Assembly: GCF_018446385.1 (NCBI RefSeq)
Contig: NW_024589884.1
Span: forward strand, 1-64,000
Reading direction: 5' to 3'
DNA from: Zingiber officinale
Taxonomy: Eukaryota > Streptophyta > Magnoliopsida > Zingiberales > Zingiberaceae
DNA length: 64,000 nt
Shown: one piece after another, positions 34,088 through 45,867 of the stretch
How the letters are laid out: every line of letters starts with the position of its first letter
Position numbering within the stretch: position 1 is the stretch's first letter
The notes under the pieces: model-generated
What the model saw: the letters and a program-made list of their open reading frames with translations, nothing else
The model's database searches: none
What the model was told of the DNA's origin: nothing
Made by a program: the position numbers and the translations under genes

Positions 34088-37000
34088 TGGCTACTTCCAA
34101 CGACGTTCCGACTGCCATTCCGCCAACATCAATTCCGCACGGAGAAAAGCCGGAGAAATTCACCGGAGGCGACTTCAAAAGATGGCAGCAGAAGATGCTG
34201 TTTTATCTAACGACGCTCAACCTTGTACGATTTTTGCAGGAAAACCCGCCAGCCGCTTCGGAAGGTAGTAAGGTTGCCTGCGATGCATGGTCACACGGAG
34301 ATTTCCTGTGCCGCAACTATATTCTCAACGCCTTGGACAACACGCTGTATAACGTGTATTGTTCATTGGAGACGGCGAAATCTTTGTGGGAATCACTTGA
34401 GAAGAAATACAAGACCGAAAATGCCGGATTGAAGAAATTCATCGTCGGCCGATTTCTGGATTTCAAAATGACGGACTCTAAAAGCGTCTTAGCTCAAGTC
34501 CAAGATATGTAATTAATACTGCATGATCTGGACGCCGAAGGCATGAAGCTGAACGAGTCATTCGCAGTAGCTGCAGTAATTGAGAAGCTCCCTCCGTCAT
34601 GGAAGGACTTCAAGAATTACCTCAAGCACAAGCAAAAGGAGATGGGACTGGAAGACCTGATCCTGAGGCTACGAATAGAGGAGGATAATAAAAAATTATC
34701 CGACTCTAGAGGAACCAAGCGGACTATTGACGAAATGTCCAACCTGATCGAGCCAAACGTCAAAAAGCCAAAGCAGTTCAAGAAAAAGGCTCAAGTAAAG
34801 AAGTTCAAGGGCTTTTGCTACAACTGTGGAAAGTCAGGACACATGTCCAAGGACTGCAGACGCCCGAAGAAGCCGACCAAGGGGCCAAAAGATGCTGCAA
34901 ATCACGTCACAACCTCTCTTGAGGACTTGGATCTCACTGCGGTCATGTTTGAATCCAATATAGTGGAGGATAACCCGAAGCAGTGGTGGATCGATATTGG
35001 AGCAGCTTGTCATATCTGTTCAGATAAAGCGATGTTCTCCAAGTATACTCCGATAAATGGAAGAAAGCTCTATATGGGCAATTCCACGACATCTCCGATC
35101 GTCGGACTCGGAAAAGTTGTTCTGAAGATGACGTCTGGAAAGGAGCTAACTCTGATTGATGTGCTCCATGTTCCCGACATCGGAAAGAACCTAGTTTCTG
35201 GATCAACACTTGTTAAGGCCGGGTTTAGACTAGTGTTCCAGCCCAACAACTTTGTCCTTACGAAGAATGGTGTCTTCGTAGGAAAGGGGTACTTAGAACA
35301 AAGTCTATTCAAAATGGTTGTAATGACTGTACTCCGAAAATTTGATGGTAATAAAATAATTGCTTCCAGCTATGTGGTTGAGTATTTTAATTTGTGGCAT
35401 GATCGACTCGGACATGTGCATAATAATACTCTGAAATGTCTCGTCAAACTAAATTTATTACCGAACGTCAATCTTGACAAAACACACAAATGTGAAGTGT
35501 GTGTGGAAGCTAAAATGACGAAACTACCTTTCCATTCGGTGGAAAGGTCAACGACTCCTCTAGAATTAATACATAGTGATCTATGTGATTTGAAATTTGT
35601 GCAAACTAGACGAGGTAAAAAGTATTTCATTACTTTTATCGATGACTGCACGAGGTTATGTTATGTCTTTCTTTTAAGAAGTAAAGACGAAGCCTTAGAG
35701 GCATTCAGAACATATAAAACAGAAGTTGAAAATCAACTTGACAAACGAATTAAAATAATTCGTAGCGATAGAGGTGGAGAATATGGTGCACCGTTTGATG
35801 AATTTTGTTCAGATTCTGGCATTATCCATCAAATAATGACACCTTACTCACCTCAATCGAATGATGTTGCTGAACGTAAAAATCGGACACTAAAAGAGAT
35901 GATGAATGCCTTGTTGATAAATTCAGGCTTACCTCAAAACTTGTGGGGGGAAGCAATATTATCGGCAAATCACATTCTCAACAAGATCCCTCATAAGAAA
36001 AGTGATAAAACTCCATACGAACTATGGAAAGGCCGCGAGCCATCATATAAATACCTGAAAGTGTGGGGGTGCTTGACAAAAGTCGAAGTACCTAAACCAA
36101 AGCAAGTAAAGATTAGACCTAAAACGTTCGATGCGGTATTTGTCGGATATGCCCATAATAGTAGTGCATATCGTTTCCTAGTTCACAAATCAGACATTCC
36201 TGATATTCATGTGGGAACAACCATAGAATCTCGGAATGCGATATTCTTTGAAAACGAATTCCCAAATAAGAAGGGAAACATTGAAAATGATAACAACGGA
36301 AGTTCAAACAAAAATGACGTTATCGAATTTAGATGTTATAAAAGGACTATTGACAATCATAGCGAAGGGCCACGTCGTAGCAAACGGGCTAGAGCTGAGA
36401 AATCGTTCGGGCCAGATTTCATGACTTTCATGTCGGAAATGAACCCAAGAACATTAAGTGAAGCTCTCTCTAGTCCCGATGCTCCAATGTGGAAAGAAGC
36501 TGTCAATAGTGAAATCGAATCCATCATGAATAATCATACTTGGGAATTAGTAGACCTTTCTTCTGGTAGTAAACCATTAGGTTGTAAGTGGATACTAAAA
36601 CGCAAGTATAAAGCTGATGGATCAATTGACAAGTATAAGGCCAGACTTGTAGCCAAGGGGTACAAGCAAGAGGAAGGTCTTGATTATTTCGATACCTACT
36701 CACCGGTGACAAGGATTACGTTCATACGAGTGCTAATAGCCATTGCAGCACTGTATGACCTTGAAATACATCAAATGGATGTTAAGACTGCGTTCTTAAA
36801 TGGTGAGTTGGAAGAAGAAATTTATATGGAGCAACCCGAGGGGTTTGTGGCTCCAGGAAATGAGAAAAAAGTGTGTCGACTTGTTAAGTCGTTGTACGGA
36901 CTTAAGCAAGCGCCTAAACAATGACACGAAAAATTTGACAAAGTAATGCTGTCAAACGAATTCATAATAAATGAATGTGACAAATGCATTTATGTCAGAG

Positions 37001-37974
37001 ACACACCTAAAGGTTATGTAATCATTTGTCTATACGTAGACGACATGCTGATAATGGGCAGTAATCATGATATAATCATGACTACAAAGAAAATGTTGAC
37101 CAAAAATTTTGATATGAAAGATATGGATCAAGCAGATGCTATATTGGAAATTAAAATTCTCAGGACATCAGAAGGGATAGTTCTGACACAATCCCATTAT
37201 GTAGAGTCAGTATTGAAAAGATTCAATGCGTACGATCTCTCTACAGTAAAAACACCTATGGATTTAAGTCAACACTTAGCGGAAAATCATGGTGAGACCT
37301 TATCGCAGTTGGAATATTCTCGGATAATAGGCAGTTTGATGTATCTCACAAACTGCACACGTCCAGATATTGCCTGTGCGGTCAACAAGCTGAGTCGTTT
37401 TACGAGTAATCCAAACGACACCCATTGGAAAGCATTGATGCGAGTTCTTAGATATTTGAAATATACTATGAACTATGGATTACATTATGGAAAATATCCC
37501 GCTGTGCTAGAGGGATATTGTGATGCTAATTGGATATCAGATACAAAAGACTCCAAATCCACTAGTGGATATGTTTTCACGATCGATGGGGGAGTAATGT
37601 CTTGGAAATCCACTAAGCAGACGTGCATTGCTCGGTCAACTATGGAATCCGAGTTTATAGCACTAGACAAAGCAGCTGAATGGCTGAGGAATTTCTTGGA
37701 AGATATTCCGAGCTGGACGAAACCTGTGCCTGCCGTACTGATCCACTGTGATAGTCAATCGGCGATTGGAAGGGCACAGAGTAATATGTACAATGGGAAG
37801 TCACGACATATACGTCGTAGACATAATACCATTAGGCAGTTGATCTCGAATGGAGTGATTGCAATCGACTATGTTAAGTCCAAAGATAATTTGGCAGATC
37901 CTCTTACGAAAGGGTTGAGCCGAGATCAAGTATACTGCTCATCAAAAGGAATGAGATTAAAAATCTACAACTAA
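34088..37974 (+). CDS. gag-pol: Copia gag-pol region
   Basis: The order gag, protease, integrase, RT, RNase H identifies Ty1/copia. The gag has [20 protein letters not shown] and a zinc knuckle [14 protein letters not shown]. The protease region reads [20 protein letters not shown]. The integrase carries [37 protein letters not shown] and [20 protein letters not shown]. The RT has [40 protein letters not shown] and the catalytic [11 protein letters not shown]. RNase H shows [20 protein letters not shown] and ADPLTKGL near its end. This is a fossil, interrupted in about two places. The lineage within copia is not assigned. Confidence 0.9.
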
Positions 37975-38448
37975 AAATGATTGTAGCGGTAACCCAACCT
38001 TGTTGACTGGAGAATCCAAAATCTTGGTTCAAAGGGACAATGAAGTTACAGAAGTTGTGTTACAGCACATGAGATATTTTATCTCTATCCCAATCCTAGG
38101 ATGAATTTGTGCTGTCCTACCTTATGTAGTGAGGTTAAGCTTATGCTTTTAGTGACTTCTATACCTTATAAGGCAGAGTATGGTAGGATACTCCTGATAG
38201 AAGTGTCACCTATATGAGTGTGAAGATAGACCGCTTCAATGAAATACTCATGAATCCAAGATGGTGTCCATGGCCGAAACGGAACCAACCATGAGAACCT
38301 AAAGTAGGTGAGATAGGTCTCTGTGTGGATGTTGTTGTCTTAGTATACACCAACAGTTGAGCAGTTCAAGACATCACGTTCACTGCGCCGCAGCCTAGTA
38401 TACTCGATAGCATTTCACTACGGAAGGTTCAAAGCCACAAGCTACCTC

Positions 38449-41400
38449 TGTCACGCCCCGGGGAAGTCCCTGTCTGAAGAAATTTCGGCAGCACCTCCCT
38501 TGTACGGGTGACGATCTGAAGCATTTGTACAAAGCCCTCAAGGCCACATATACCTCGGCCAACACGGCCGGAACAATAACAGTAATAAAAATATAACACA
38601 AAGTCATCCACGCAGTTTATATCATCAGCCCACTCGGCTGGAACAAAAATCCAAAACACAGCAGAAAAACGATAGAAAACCAAAATATATGACATGTTAG
38701 CCGGCTAGGCTTACACCACACCACAAAACACCGCTCCGGAAACAAAATCGAAACACAAGCTAGATACACAAATACCAAATTACAAATGTACAACAGCGAA
38801 GACAGATCTTCTGAGGTGCCATGGGACCAACAGGCAGTATACTCTAAGCGACATCATAAACAACCTGATACCTGAAAAAGATAGTGTCCACGGGGGTGAG
38901 TTCAACAACTCAGCGAATATCAATAGACATGCCTAGTAAGATATATCTAACAACAATAAACATGGAATACAGCTTCCTAATCATATATAGGGAAATACAA
39001 AACTGAAAGGTAACTGAGGAAGCTGTACTCACCAGGAACTCCTATCCAGAACAAAAAGGTCGTCAAACCAGATACACAATATGCCTCCTGTATGCATGTC
39101 AAACAAATGCATCCACCAAAATACAGCATATAAGTGCAGCAAACACAAGCAAATAAATGCAATACATGCATATGGTGCCAATGACATGGTCACCCCTGAC
39201 GCCAGTCAGTCATCTCACACACAATGATGAGGCAGAGTGGGTAGGGCTGTGACAACCGTGCACTCTGACGTCACTGCTCCTGATGAGTGACCGAGTGGAC
39301 GGGATGCTGTCGGAGTACACACATACTCCTACCCCAAATCATAAGAGGGGGAGCGTAATGCTCTCATCTCCCGGTACACCATGACGGGGAGGGATCCCGG
39401 ACGTGCTACCACGCTACGTTACACTACCCATGAGCGGACCAACGGAGCACCGAACAGAGCAAAAACTGACGTGCTACCACGCTGGGTCACGCTACCCATG
39501 AGCGGACCAACGGAGCACCGAACAGTGATGAAACTGGCGATATGCTCTATAATAATGGAGCAGCCTACCACGCAATATGCAATCATACGAATGGTGCATG
39601 AAACTAAGCATGACAATATCCTGAACCAAATCCACATATATATAAAAATGTGTACCCTAGTACAAGTAAGTCAAATACACAGATCTAGGGTATACAGGTC
39701 CTCTATGGTATAACAACCTAGATCCAGAACATATCCACCTCGATAAAATATGTACCAACAATGTACATGGATCAAAGCAAAGGTCTAGGTACACAGATCA
39801 GGTATGATATAAAAATATAGATACACATGTTAGATAATAAAAATCCAGAGTCTAATCCTAAACTTAGTATAGCATGATATGTCACTTACTCTAGGAACTA
39901 AAGTACTCATGGTAAGAATCATGAAGTATAAACATGGATACATAACAAGCGACCAAACAGATCATGCTATGGGTATCAAACCGTGACATACCAAAGGCAA
40001 ACATGATCATTGCTTGCAGCTATAAAATACTATGCATATCCAATTGACAATATCATAAAAAGATAAGTCAAGAGGTACTCGCCTCCAATAGATCAAATCG
40101 ACCCAATCTGATGTCGAGACGCCCGTCTCAAATCACAGTCCTGTAACAACATGATATACAGATTTAGCTAATTACATACTAATAAATTAGCTAAATCAAA
40201 TCCTCGAGAAGCTAACATAAATCCAGATCCAATTATAAACCCTAATTAGTTTATCTAACTCCTCAATCATATCTTAACCAATCCATTCAAATTGGGACTT
40301 GCAATAAGCATAGTCCATCTCAATAACTTAATCTAAACCAATCATAAGAACTCACCCAAATCCAAGATGATCGCTGATGGCTCACAGTCGAAGGGGTTCC
40401 CTGCCTAAAACAGAATGACCGGTCGGGTTCCCTGCCCAAAACATAATGTTGGCCAAGCTATAAAGACTGGTAGACAAACAATCACAACCTCTAGCTACAA
40501 ATCAAACTCGCATCACTATAAATCTGATATCATACTTCTTACCTCAACACCAAACACCGCTGTAGGGTTGTCAACTCTCTACTCAGGCTGAAGCAAGGAC
40601 CTCCAGGGTAAGCTGCTGGATCAAAGAACAAACCACAACACATAAATTCCAAATCCACATAACACAATACGTATACCTCGCAGTCGTGCTTGTTGCTCTA
40701 CAACACTCAACCTCACCTTACAGCCCTTATCAAGTTACTATCCACCAACTGGATCAAGAAGAAATAATCAAAACAAAACTCACCAATTTCGGATGCTCCC
40801 CTGTTGGTGCACTGTAGGAGGTGGCTGAAGGAAGACCCAACAGTGGAACTAGGGCACGGAAGGGGGGCACCAAGGCTTGGGTTGCTGCTCCTAACCGAAG
40901 ACCCACTCAAGCTTCCAGATTCCGGCGATCTAGGGCAAAGTTGAAAGGCTGCTGTCGGCAGAACAAAAGAGACCAGATTTGGGTCGGCGACACCGAGCAG
41001 GGGAGATGAGGGTCGGTGTCGGGCAGAGACAATCGCGGCCGGTGCTAGAGCAGAAGATAAGGTCTGCTGCCGGAGCCAAGGCAGAGAGGGCTCGGTGCTT
41101 CCTGATCTCAACAGCCGAGATAGGGAAGAAACAGGGAAAGTCGCGCGAGATGAATCGAGCTAGGGCTCGGCCGCAGAGGGGAAAGGTGTCGCTAGGGCAC
41201 GCGAGGAAGGGGAAGAAGGAACCGCGTGGCAGTTTTGCGGTTAGGGCATGGGATCGAAAGAAGGAGAAAGGGGGAGAGCTCAGCGCCGAGAGGAAGGAGA
41301 AGAGGCGTCGGGTTAGGGGAAGAATCGGGCGGGTGAGGAGAGAAAACGGTGTTTAAGGGAGAAAGAAAGGAAAATAAAAATAAATAAGATAAATAAACTT

Positions 41401-41556
41401 TTCCTCACTTAAATGGGGTAGCCTAAACAGGCTTTCCCGGGGGCCCAAATTTATCCCCGTAAACTCGTCCTTACGAGCTCTGAAAAATTCTCAAAAAATT
41501 TCCAAAAATTCCGGAAAAATCTCTTATCGTTATTTGCTAATTTTCGGTATTTTACA
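38449..41556 (-). mobile_element. Solo LTR of a long-LTR retrotransposon (probably Gypsy Tekay/Del-like)
   Basis: This 3.1-kb insertion lies in the 3' untranslated part of the Copia. It begins TGTCACGCCCCGG and ends ATTTTACA on the plus strand. On the minus strand it therefore starts TGTAAAATACC and ends GGGGCGTGACA. It is flanked by the exact 5-bp duplication ACCTC (38444-38448 and 41557-41561). No gag-pol domains, primer site or internal region are present, which fits a solo LTR left by recombination. The family is inferred from LTR length and terminal sequence. The copy looks complete end to end as an LTR. Confidence 0.8.
39420..39525. repeat. 67-bp spaced duplication within the solo LTR
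   Basis: The phrase CTACCCATGAGCGGACCAAC followed by GGAGCACCGAACAG occurs at about 39424 and again at about 39491. This is a short local tandem duplication inside the LTR. Confidence 0.8.
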
Positions 41557-41648
41557 ACCTCTCCCGATACAATGACTTATCGATTGGACTCTTGTAAAGT
41601 GTCAGTATGCATACACGCATTGCATCAATTTCCATTCATGTGGGGGAT

Positions 41649-42600
41649 TGTTGGATATTGGAGCCTTAATGGACCAATATCGATTTTATGGAAAAATCGG
41701 AATGCCATCAATAGATAGAAGTCATAATTGACTTCAAAATTGAAATCTACGTTTCACGTATATAAATTTAGACTATTAATTTGCTCAAAACTGATTAAAG
41801 GTAAATGAGAAATTAATTGTTTAAAGTCGGCCCAAATAAACATTAATTACTCATTAATGATATGTAAGGAAATGCATGGGAGAATAGTCCCACATCGGAA
41901 ATTTTCGATGTGCATTCTTTGTTTATTAATGATGCTGTGTTAATGGAGTTAACTCAGAAAAAGACCAGGTGCTCTCTTCTCAGGGGTGAGCAGGTGCTCG
42001 CACCTGTGAGCCCGCCACCCGCCACGTGCGCAATGGGCGCTTTGTAGGCGCACTTTACACTTGTATCAGACTCGTATCTGACATGGCAATGCCTATGTGA
42101 CATCCACGTGGGTAAGAAGAGATGTCTGGACTGTTGATTGGGGCAAACGGATGGCTACCGTTGATCAAAGAGGTGTGATGGATCGCCGGTGATGCGATCT
42201 GGAGCGTTGGATCGCGAAGAGTCACGATCTGACCACTTGGGATGAGACTTGATCTGAAGCATTAGATCGAATGGATCTGTAGATTCAGATCTGATGGCTG
42301 ATGACAATAGGCGAGATCTTAGGGTCACAACTCTTCAGATCTGATGGATGAGATTAAAGTGAGATATGTGAACGGTTATAACTCTTCAGAATGGACGATC
42401 CAGATCGATCCAGCCCAAAGAATACATCCACTCACCCAAAAGACATTCAACATCTTCATTTGGTATAAATAGAACCCTCCAGATGCTGGAAAATTCATTC
42501 GAATCATCGAATTCATCTATTCTACTCTCTCTTGAGCATTCATCTCATCTTGTGCATAAAGAGTCCAAAAATCCTACGAGAAGGTTCGCTGGTCTCGGAA
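41649..42600 (+). repeat. Second Copia LTR (shared by both internal regions; inner edge approximate)
   Basis: It starts TGTTGGATATTGGAGCC after the purine tract GTGGGGGAT at 41640-41648. It therefore serves as the 3' LTR of the upstream gag-pol. It is followed by a leader and gag of the same family, so it also stands where a 5' LTR would be. Confidence 0.75.
42464..42470 (+). promoter_or_regulatory. TATA box in the second Copia LTR
   Basis: TATAAAT in context TTGGTATAAATAGAACCC is a good plant TATA box. The corresponding site in the first LTR is weaker. Confidence 0.5.
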
Positions 42601-42792
42601 TTCGGAGTGCTACGATTCCGAGACGTTCATCGTTGTATCTTGGGAACGAATTGCTGCTATCCGTTAGCACCGTAGCGGAGCAATATCGTTTACGGAGATT
42701 TAGTCGAATACTAGCCTCGACGATCCATATCAGTTTGCGCTCTCCGGGAGATACCGGAACCAACAGTCGTAAACGATATTCTGCAATATGAT

Positions 42793-43763
42793 ATGGCTAC
42801 TTCCAACGACGTTCCGACGGTCGTTCCGACCGCCATTCCGCCAACATCAATTCTGCATGGAGAAAAGCAGGAGAAATTCACCGGAGGCGACTTCAAAAGA
42901 TGGCAGCAGAATATGCTATTTTATCTAACGACGCTCAACCTTGTACGATTTTTGCAGGAAAACCCACCAGCCGCTTCGGAAGGTAGTAAGGCTGCCTGCG
43001 ATGCATGGTCACACGGAGATTTCCTATGCCGCAACTATATTCTCAATGCCTTGGACAACACGCTGTATAACGTGTATTGTTCATTGGAGACGACGAAATC
43101 TTTGTGGGAATCACTTGAGAAGAAATACAAGACCGAAAATGCCAGATTGAAGAAATTCATCTTCGGCCGGTTTCTGAATTTCAATATGATGGACTCTAAA
43201 ATCGTCTCAGCTCAAGTCCAAGATATATAATTAATACTGCATGATCTGGACGCCGAAGGCATGAAGCTGAACGAGTCATTCGCAGTAGCTGCAGTAATTG
43301 AGAAGCTCCCTCCGTCATGGAAGGACTTCAAGAATTACCTCAAGCACAAGCAAAAGGAGATGAGACTAGAAGACCTGATCCTGAGGCTACGAATAGAGGA
43401 GGATAATCGAAAATTATCCGACTCTAGAGGAACCAAGCAGACTATTGACGAAATGTCCAACCTGGTCGAGCCAAACGTCAAAAAGCCAAAGCAGTTCAAG
43501 AAGAAGGCTCAAGTAAAGAAGTTCAAGGGCTTTTGCTACAACTGTGGAAAGTCAGGACACATGTCCAAGGACTGCAGACGCCCGAAGAAGCCGACCAAGG
43601 GGCCAAAAGATGCTGCAAACCACGTCACAACCTCTCTTGAGGACTTGGATCTCACTGCGGTCGTGTTTGAATCCAATATAATAAAGGATAACCCGAAGTA
43701 GTGATGGATCGATACTGGAGCAACTCGTCATATCTGTTCAGATAAAGCGATGTTCTCCAAGTA
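42793..43763 (+). pseudogene. Second, truncated Copia gag region
   Basis: It closely resembles the gag at 34088 onward ([20 protein letters not shown], zinc knuckle [14 protein letters not shown]). It ends abruptly near 43763 at the start of protease, where unrelated AT-rich DNA takes over. Fossil fragment, with about two interruptions. Confidence 0.8.
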
Positions 43764-45044
43764 TAAATCAAGAGCTTAAAAATAGTGTATTCAGAATTAT
43801 TTAAAAATGAAGAATTCAAATGAAAGACAATAAGAATAATTTTTACTAAAAGAAATAAAATTGTGAAAATAAGAATAATGAAATCGGACAATAATTGAAA
43901 AATTATACTCCTCAACTCATCATCATCCGTCAAGCAAAAATGTAAATAAATAAAAATATATTTATAAAATGATAAAACTCAATAAAATCCCTAAAAAATA
44001 AAAATTGCAACTAGACCAAGTAAATTATTATCATTTATGAAGAACTAAATTATTAGGCCCAAAATAAAAGAAAAACAAATTATATTTTTCATCACATAAA
44101 CTAAAAATAGAATGGAGAGAAGGGGGAAGTTAATTTTTGTATGACCATAAATATATTTAAATAAAAGTTAAACTTAATATTTATCAAAGAAACGAAAAGG
44201 TGGAAATATTGCTAAAAAATATTAAAATCTTCCATTTCAATCGGATACAATACGGATGAATGTATCAGCATTTGAACTTAATCAAGTAAGGAGCATAATA
44301 GCAACAATCGAATTATCATGGCAGCGCTAGATACAGTCTCTCTTCCCCAATCTCAACGAGAAAGAGAAGCACAGAGAGAGGGAGTTGAAAAAAGAGAAGA
44401 GGAGGAACTAAAAAAAAATAGTATTTTTATTTTGTATTATATGAATAAAAAATTTCTAATTCATGTTCTTACCGATCAGAAGAGACCTCACCAACAAAAG
44501 AGAAACGTAATGAAAGAAGGTTATGATTGAGAGATATCAAAGAGAAATAGATTATATAGATACATAATTAATGATAAATTTAAAAAGTAAAAAAAAAAGA
44601 ACAACCCCTTTATAGCTTTATCCGTTGGAACTTTAATTAGATCTATGTAAAATTAGAAACTTTATTAGAAAATGACATCATCCAAATCTTTTATCATGCG
44701 TATCCTATTCTTATCCATTTTGTTAAAATATAAATATAAAAATATATTCAATATATTAAAAATGATCGGTTCAAACAAAATTGAGTCTCTAAGCATAATC
44801 CTTAATCTAAAGCCGACCATAGGCCGCACGGAAATTTCCCATCGTCGACTAAGTAAATCGAAAAGCATGGACAACTCATTGCTCTACAACCAACATTCTA
44901 AGATTATCTTCCCACATAAGACAATTAATTTTGTAATTTGTCATAGCTACAGCATAAGAGTATCCTTGCCTCACGGGTATGACACAGTGATTAAAATGTA
45001 ATGTAGATAAATTAAGTGTCAATTTAGTAAAAAAACATAGACTG
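43764..45044. other. AT-rich stretch without recognised gene
   Basis: Very AT-rich sequence follows the broken end of the Copia. Short open frames (for example at 44318-44530, rich in Glu/Arg) have no recognisable domain and no sign of splicing context. No RNA gene was recognised. Confidence 0.5.
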
Positions 45045-45565
45045 AGCGAACGTGGACTGTACCCTAGCGCAGAAAAAGTATGCAAGTTGACCTTCATAAG
45101 CGAAGTACCAATTCAACATTGGATGATTTTACAGGGAAGGCAAAGACCACAGGGGACAACTGTTGATGGCTTGTTGCAGCACTTTCTTGAATTACCCTTA
45201 GCGATAAGCGATCCATGAAAATTTTCTATAAGATTGAACCAATCACCTCCAAGATTAATTTGATCAAAAAAATTGAACACATATGCATTATACAAAAACA
45301 TTCTTGAGCTCCCGTGGAAATACTTAGGCTTAGTGGCCATGAGCCGAAAAAGGCATACAAGTTTGCTTTCACAAGCGAAATATCAATTTGACATTGGATG
45401 ATCTCACAAGGACATCAAAAATGGCGCGGTGGTCAACTGTCAACAACTTACTACAATGTTTTCATAATTTAATCTTGACGATTGATAAAAAAATTCTATG
45501 AAACCAGACCAATCGTCCCTAAAATTAATCAAATTACAAAAATTAGACATCTGGATTAATAATAA
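45045..45565. repeat. Diverged direct duplication of about 280 bp
   Basis: Two segments (about 45065-45300 and 45342-45560) share the same order of blocks. These are GCAGAAAAAGTATGCAAGTT / GCCGAAAAAGGCATACAAGT, AAGCGAA(G/A)TA-CAATT, ACATTGGATGAT, then CAACTGT-AACA, and TTCTAT-A-A-ACCAATC. They are clearly related but heavily diverged. There is no coding capacity. Confidence 0.6.
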
Positions 45566-45597
45566 TAATAATAATAATAAAAATAATAATAATAATC
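45564..45597. repeat. (AAT)n microsatellite
   Basis: An AATAAT run with one AAAAAT interruption lies between the duplicated spacer and the end of the mitochondrial carrier gene. Confidence 0.9.
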
Positions 45598-45867
45598 CAC
45601 CGTTCTTACTATTGGAGATGCAAGTTTAACATATGATTGCTATTTACCTTTTCCTCCGAAACTAGAACAGAGAAATTGCTGTAGTGTTATGATGATCAAC
45701 ATTTTCTAGAATTAATATAAATTTTCACTGAAAAATGTAACAGAATGTATATATTTTTTCGATGTACTTCATAACGCCTTAGAGTGAGCTGTGCGTGTTG
45801 AAGGAATACTTCGTAACTGATGTGCCATGTTCTCGTCTCTTGTTTCAGCCATTCAAAAATTTCCTGG

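Larger units (their letters stand above)
33025..43763 (+). mobile_element. Ty1/copia element with tandem arrangement LTR - gag-pol - LTR - partial gag
   Basis: A plus-strand fossil Copia starts TGTTGGATATTGGAG at 33025. The same LTR recurs at 41649, directly after a purine tract (GTGGGGGAT). Instead of ending after that LTR, the sequence continues into a second leader and gag (42793 on) that stops abruptly near 43763 within the protease region. The LTRs differ by about 3% by hand count, suggesting an age of around one to one and a half million years. The main coding region is interrupted in about two places. A solo LTR of another family splits its 3' part. The inner LTR borders cannot be fixed because both copies run on into related leaders. 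No 3' flank is available for a target-site comparison. Confidence 0.85.

Noticed and set aside
40713-41356. Arg/Ser-rich open frames on both strands near the end of the solo LTR
   Set aside because: They lie wholly within the LTR, in its GC-rich purine-rich part, and show no known domain.
44318-44530. 70-codon frame with Glu/Arg-rich start
   Set aside because: It sits in AT-rich spacer with low-complexity composition, has no recognisable domain and no supporting signals.
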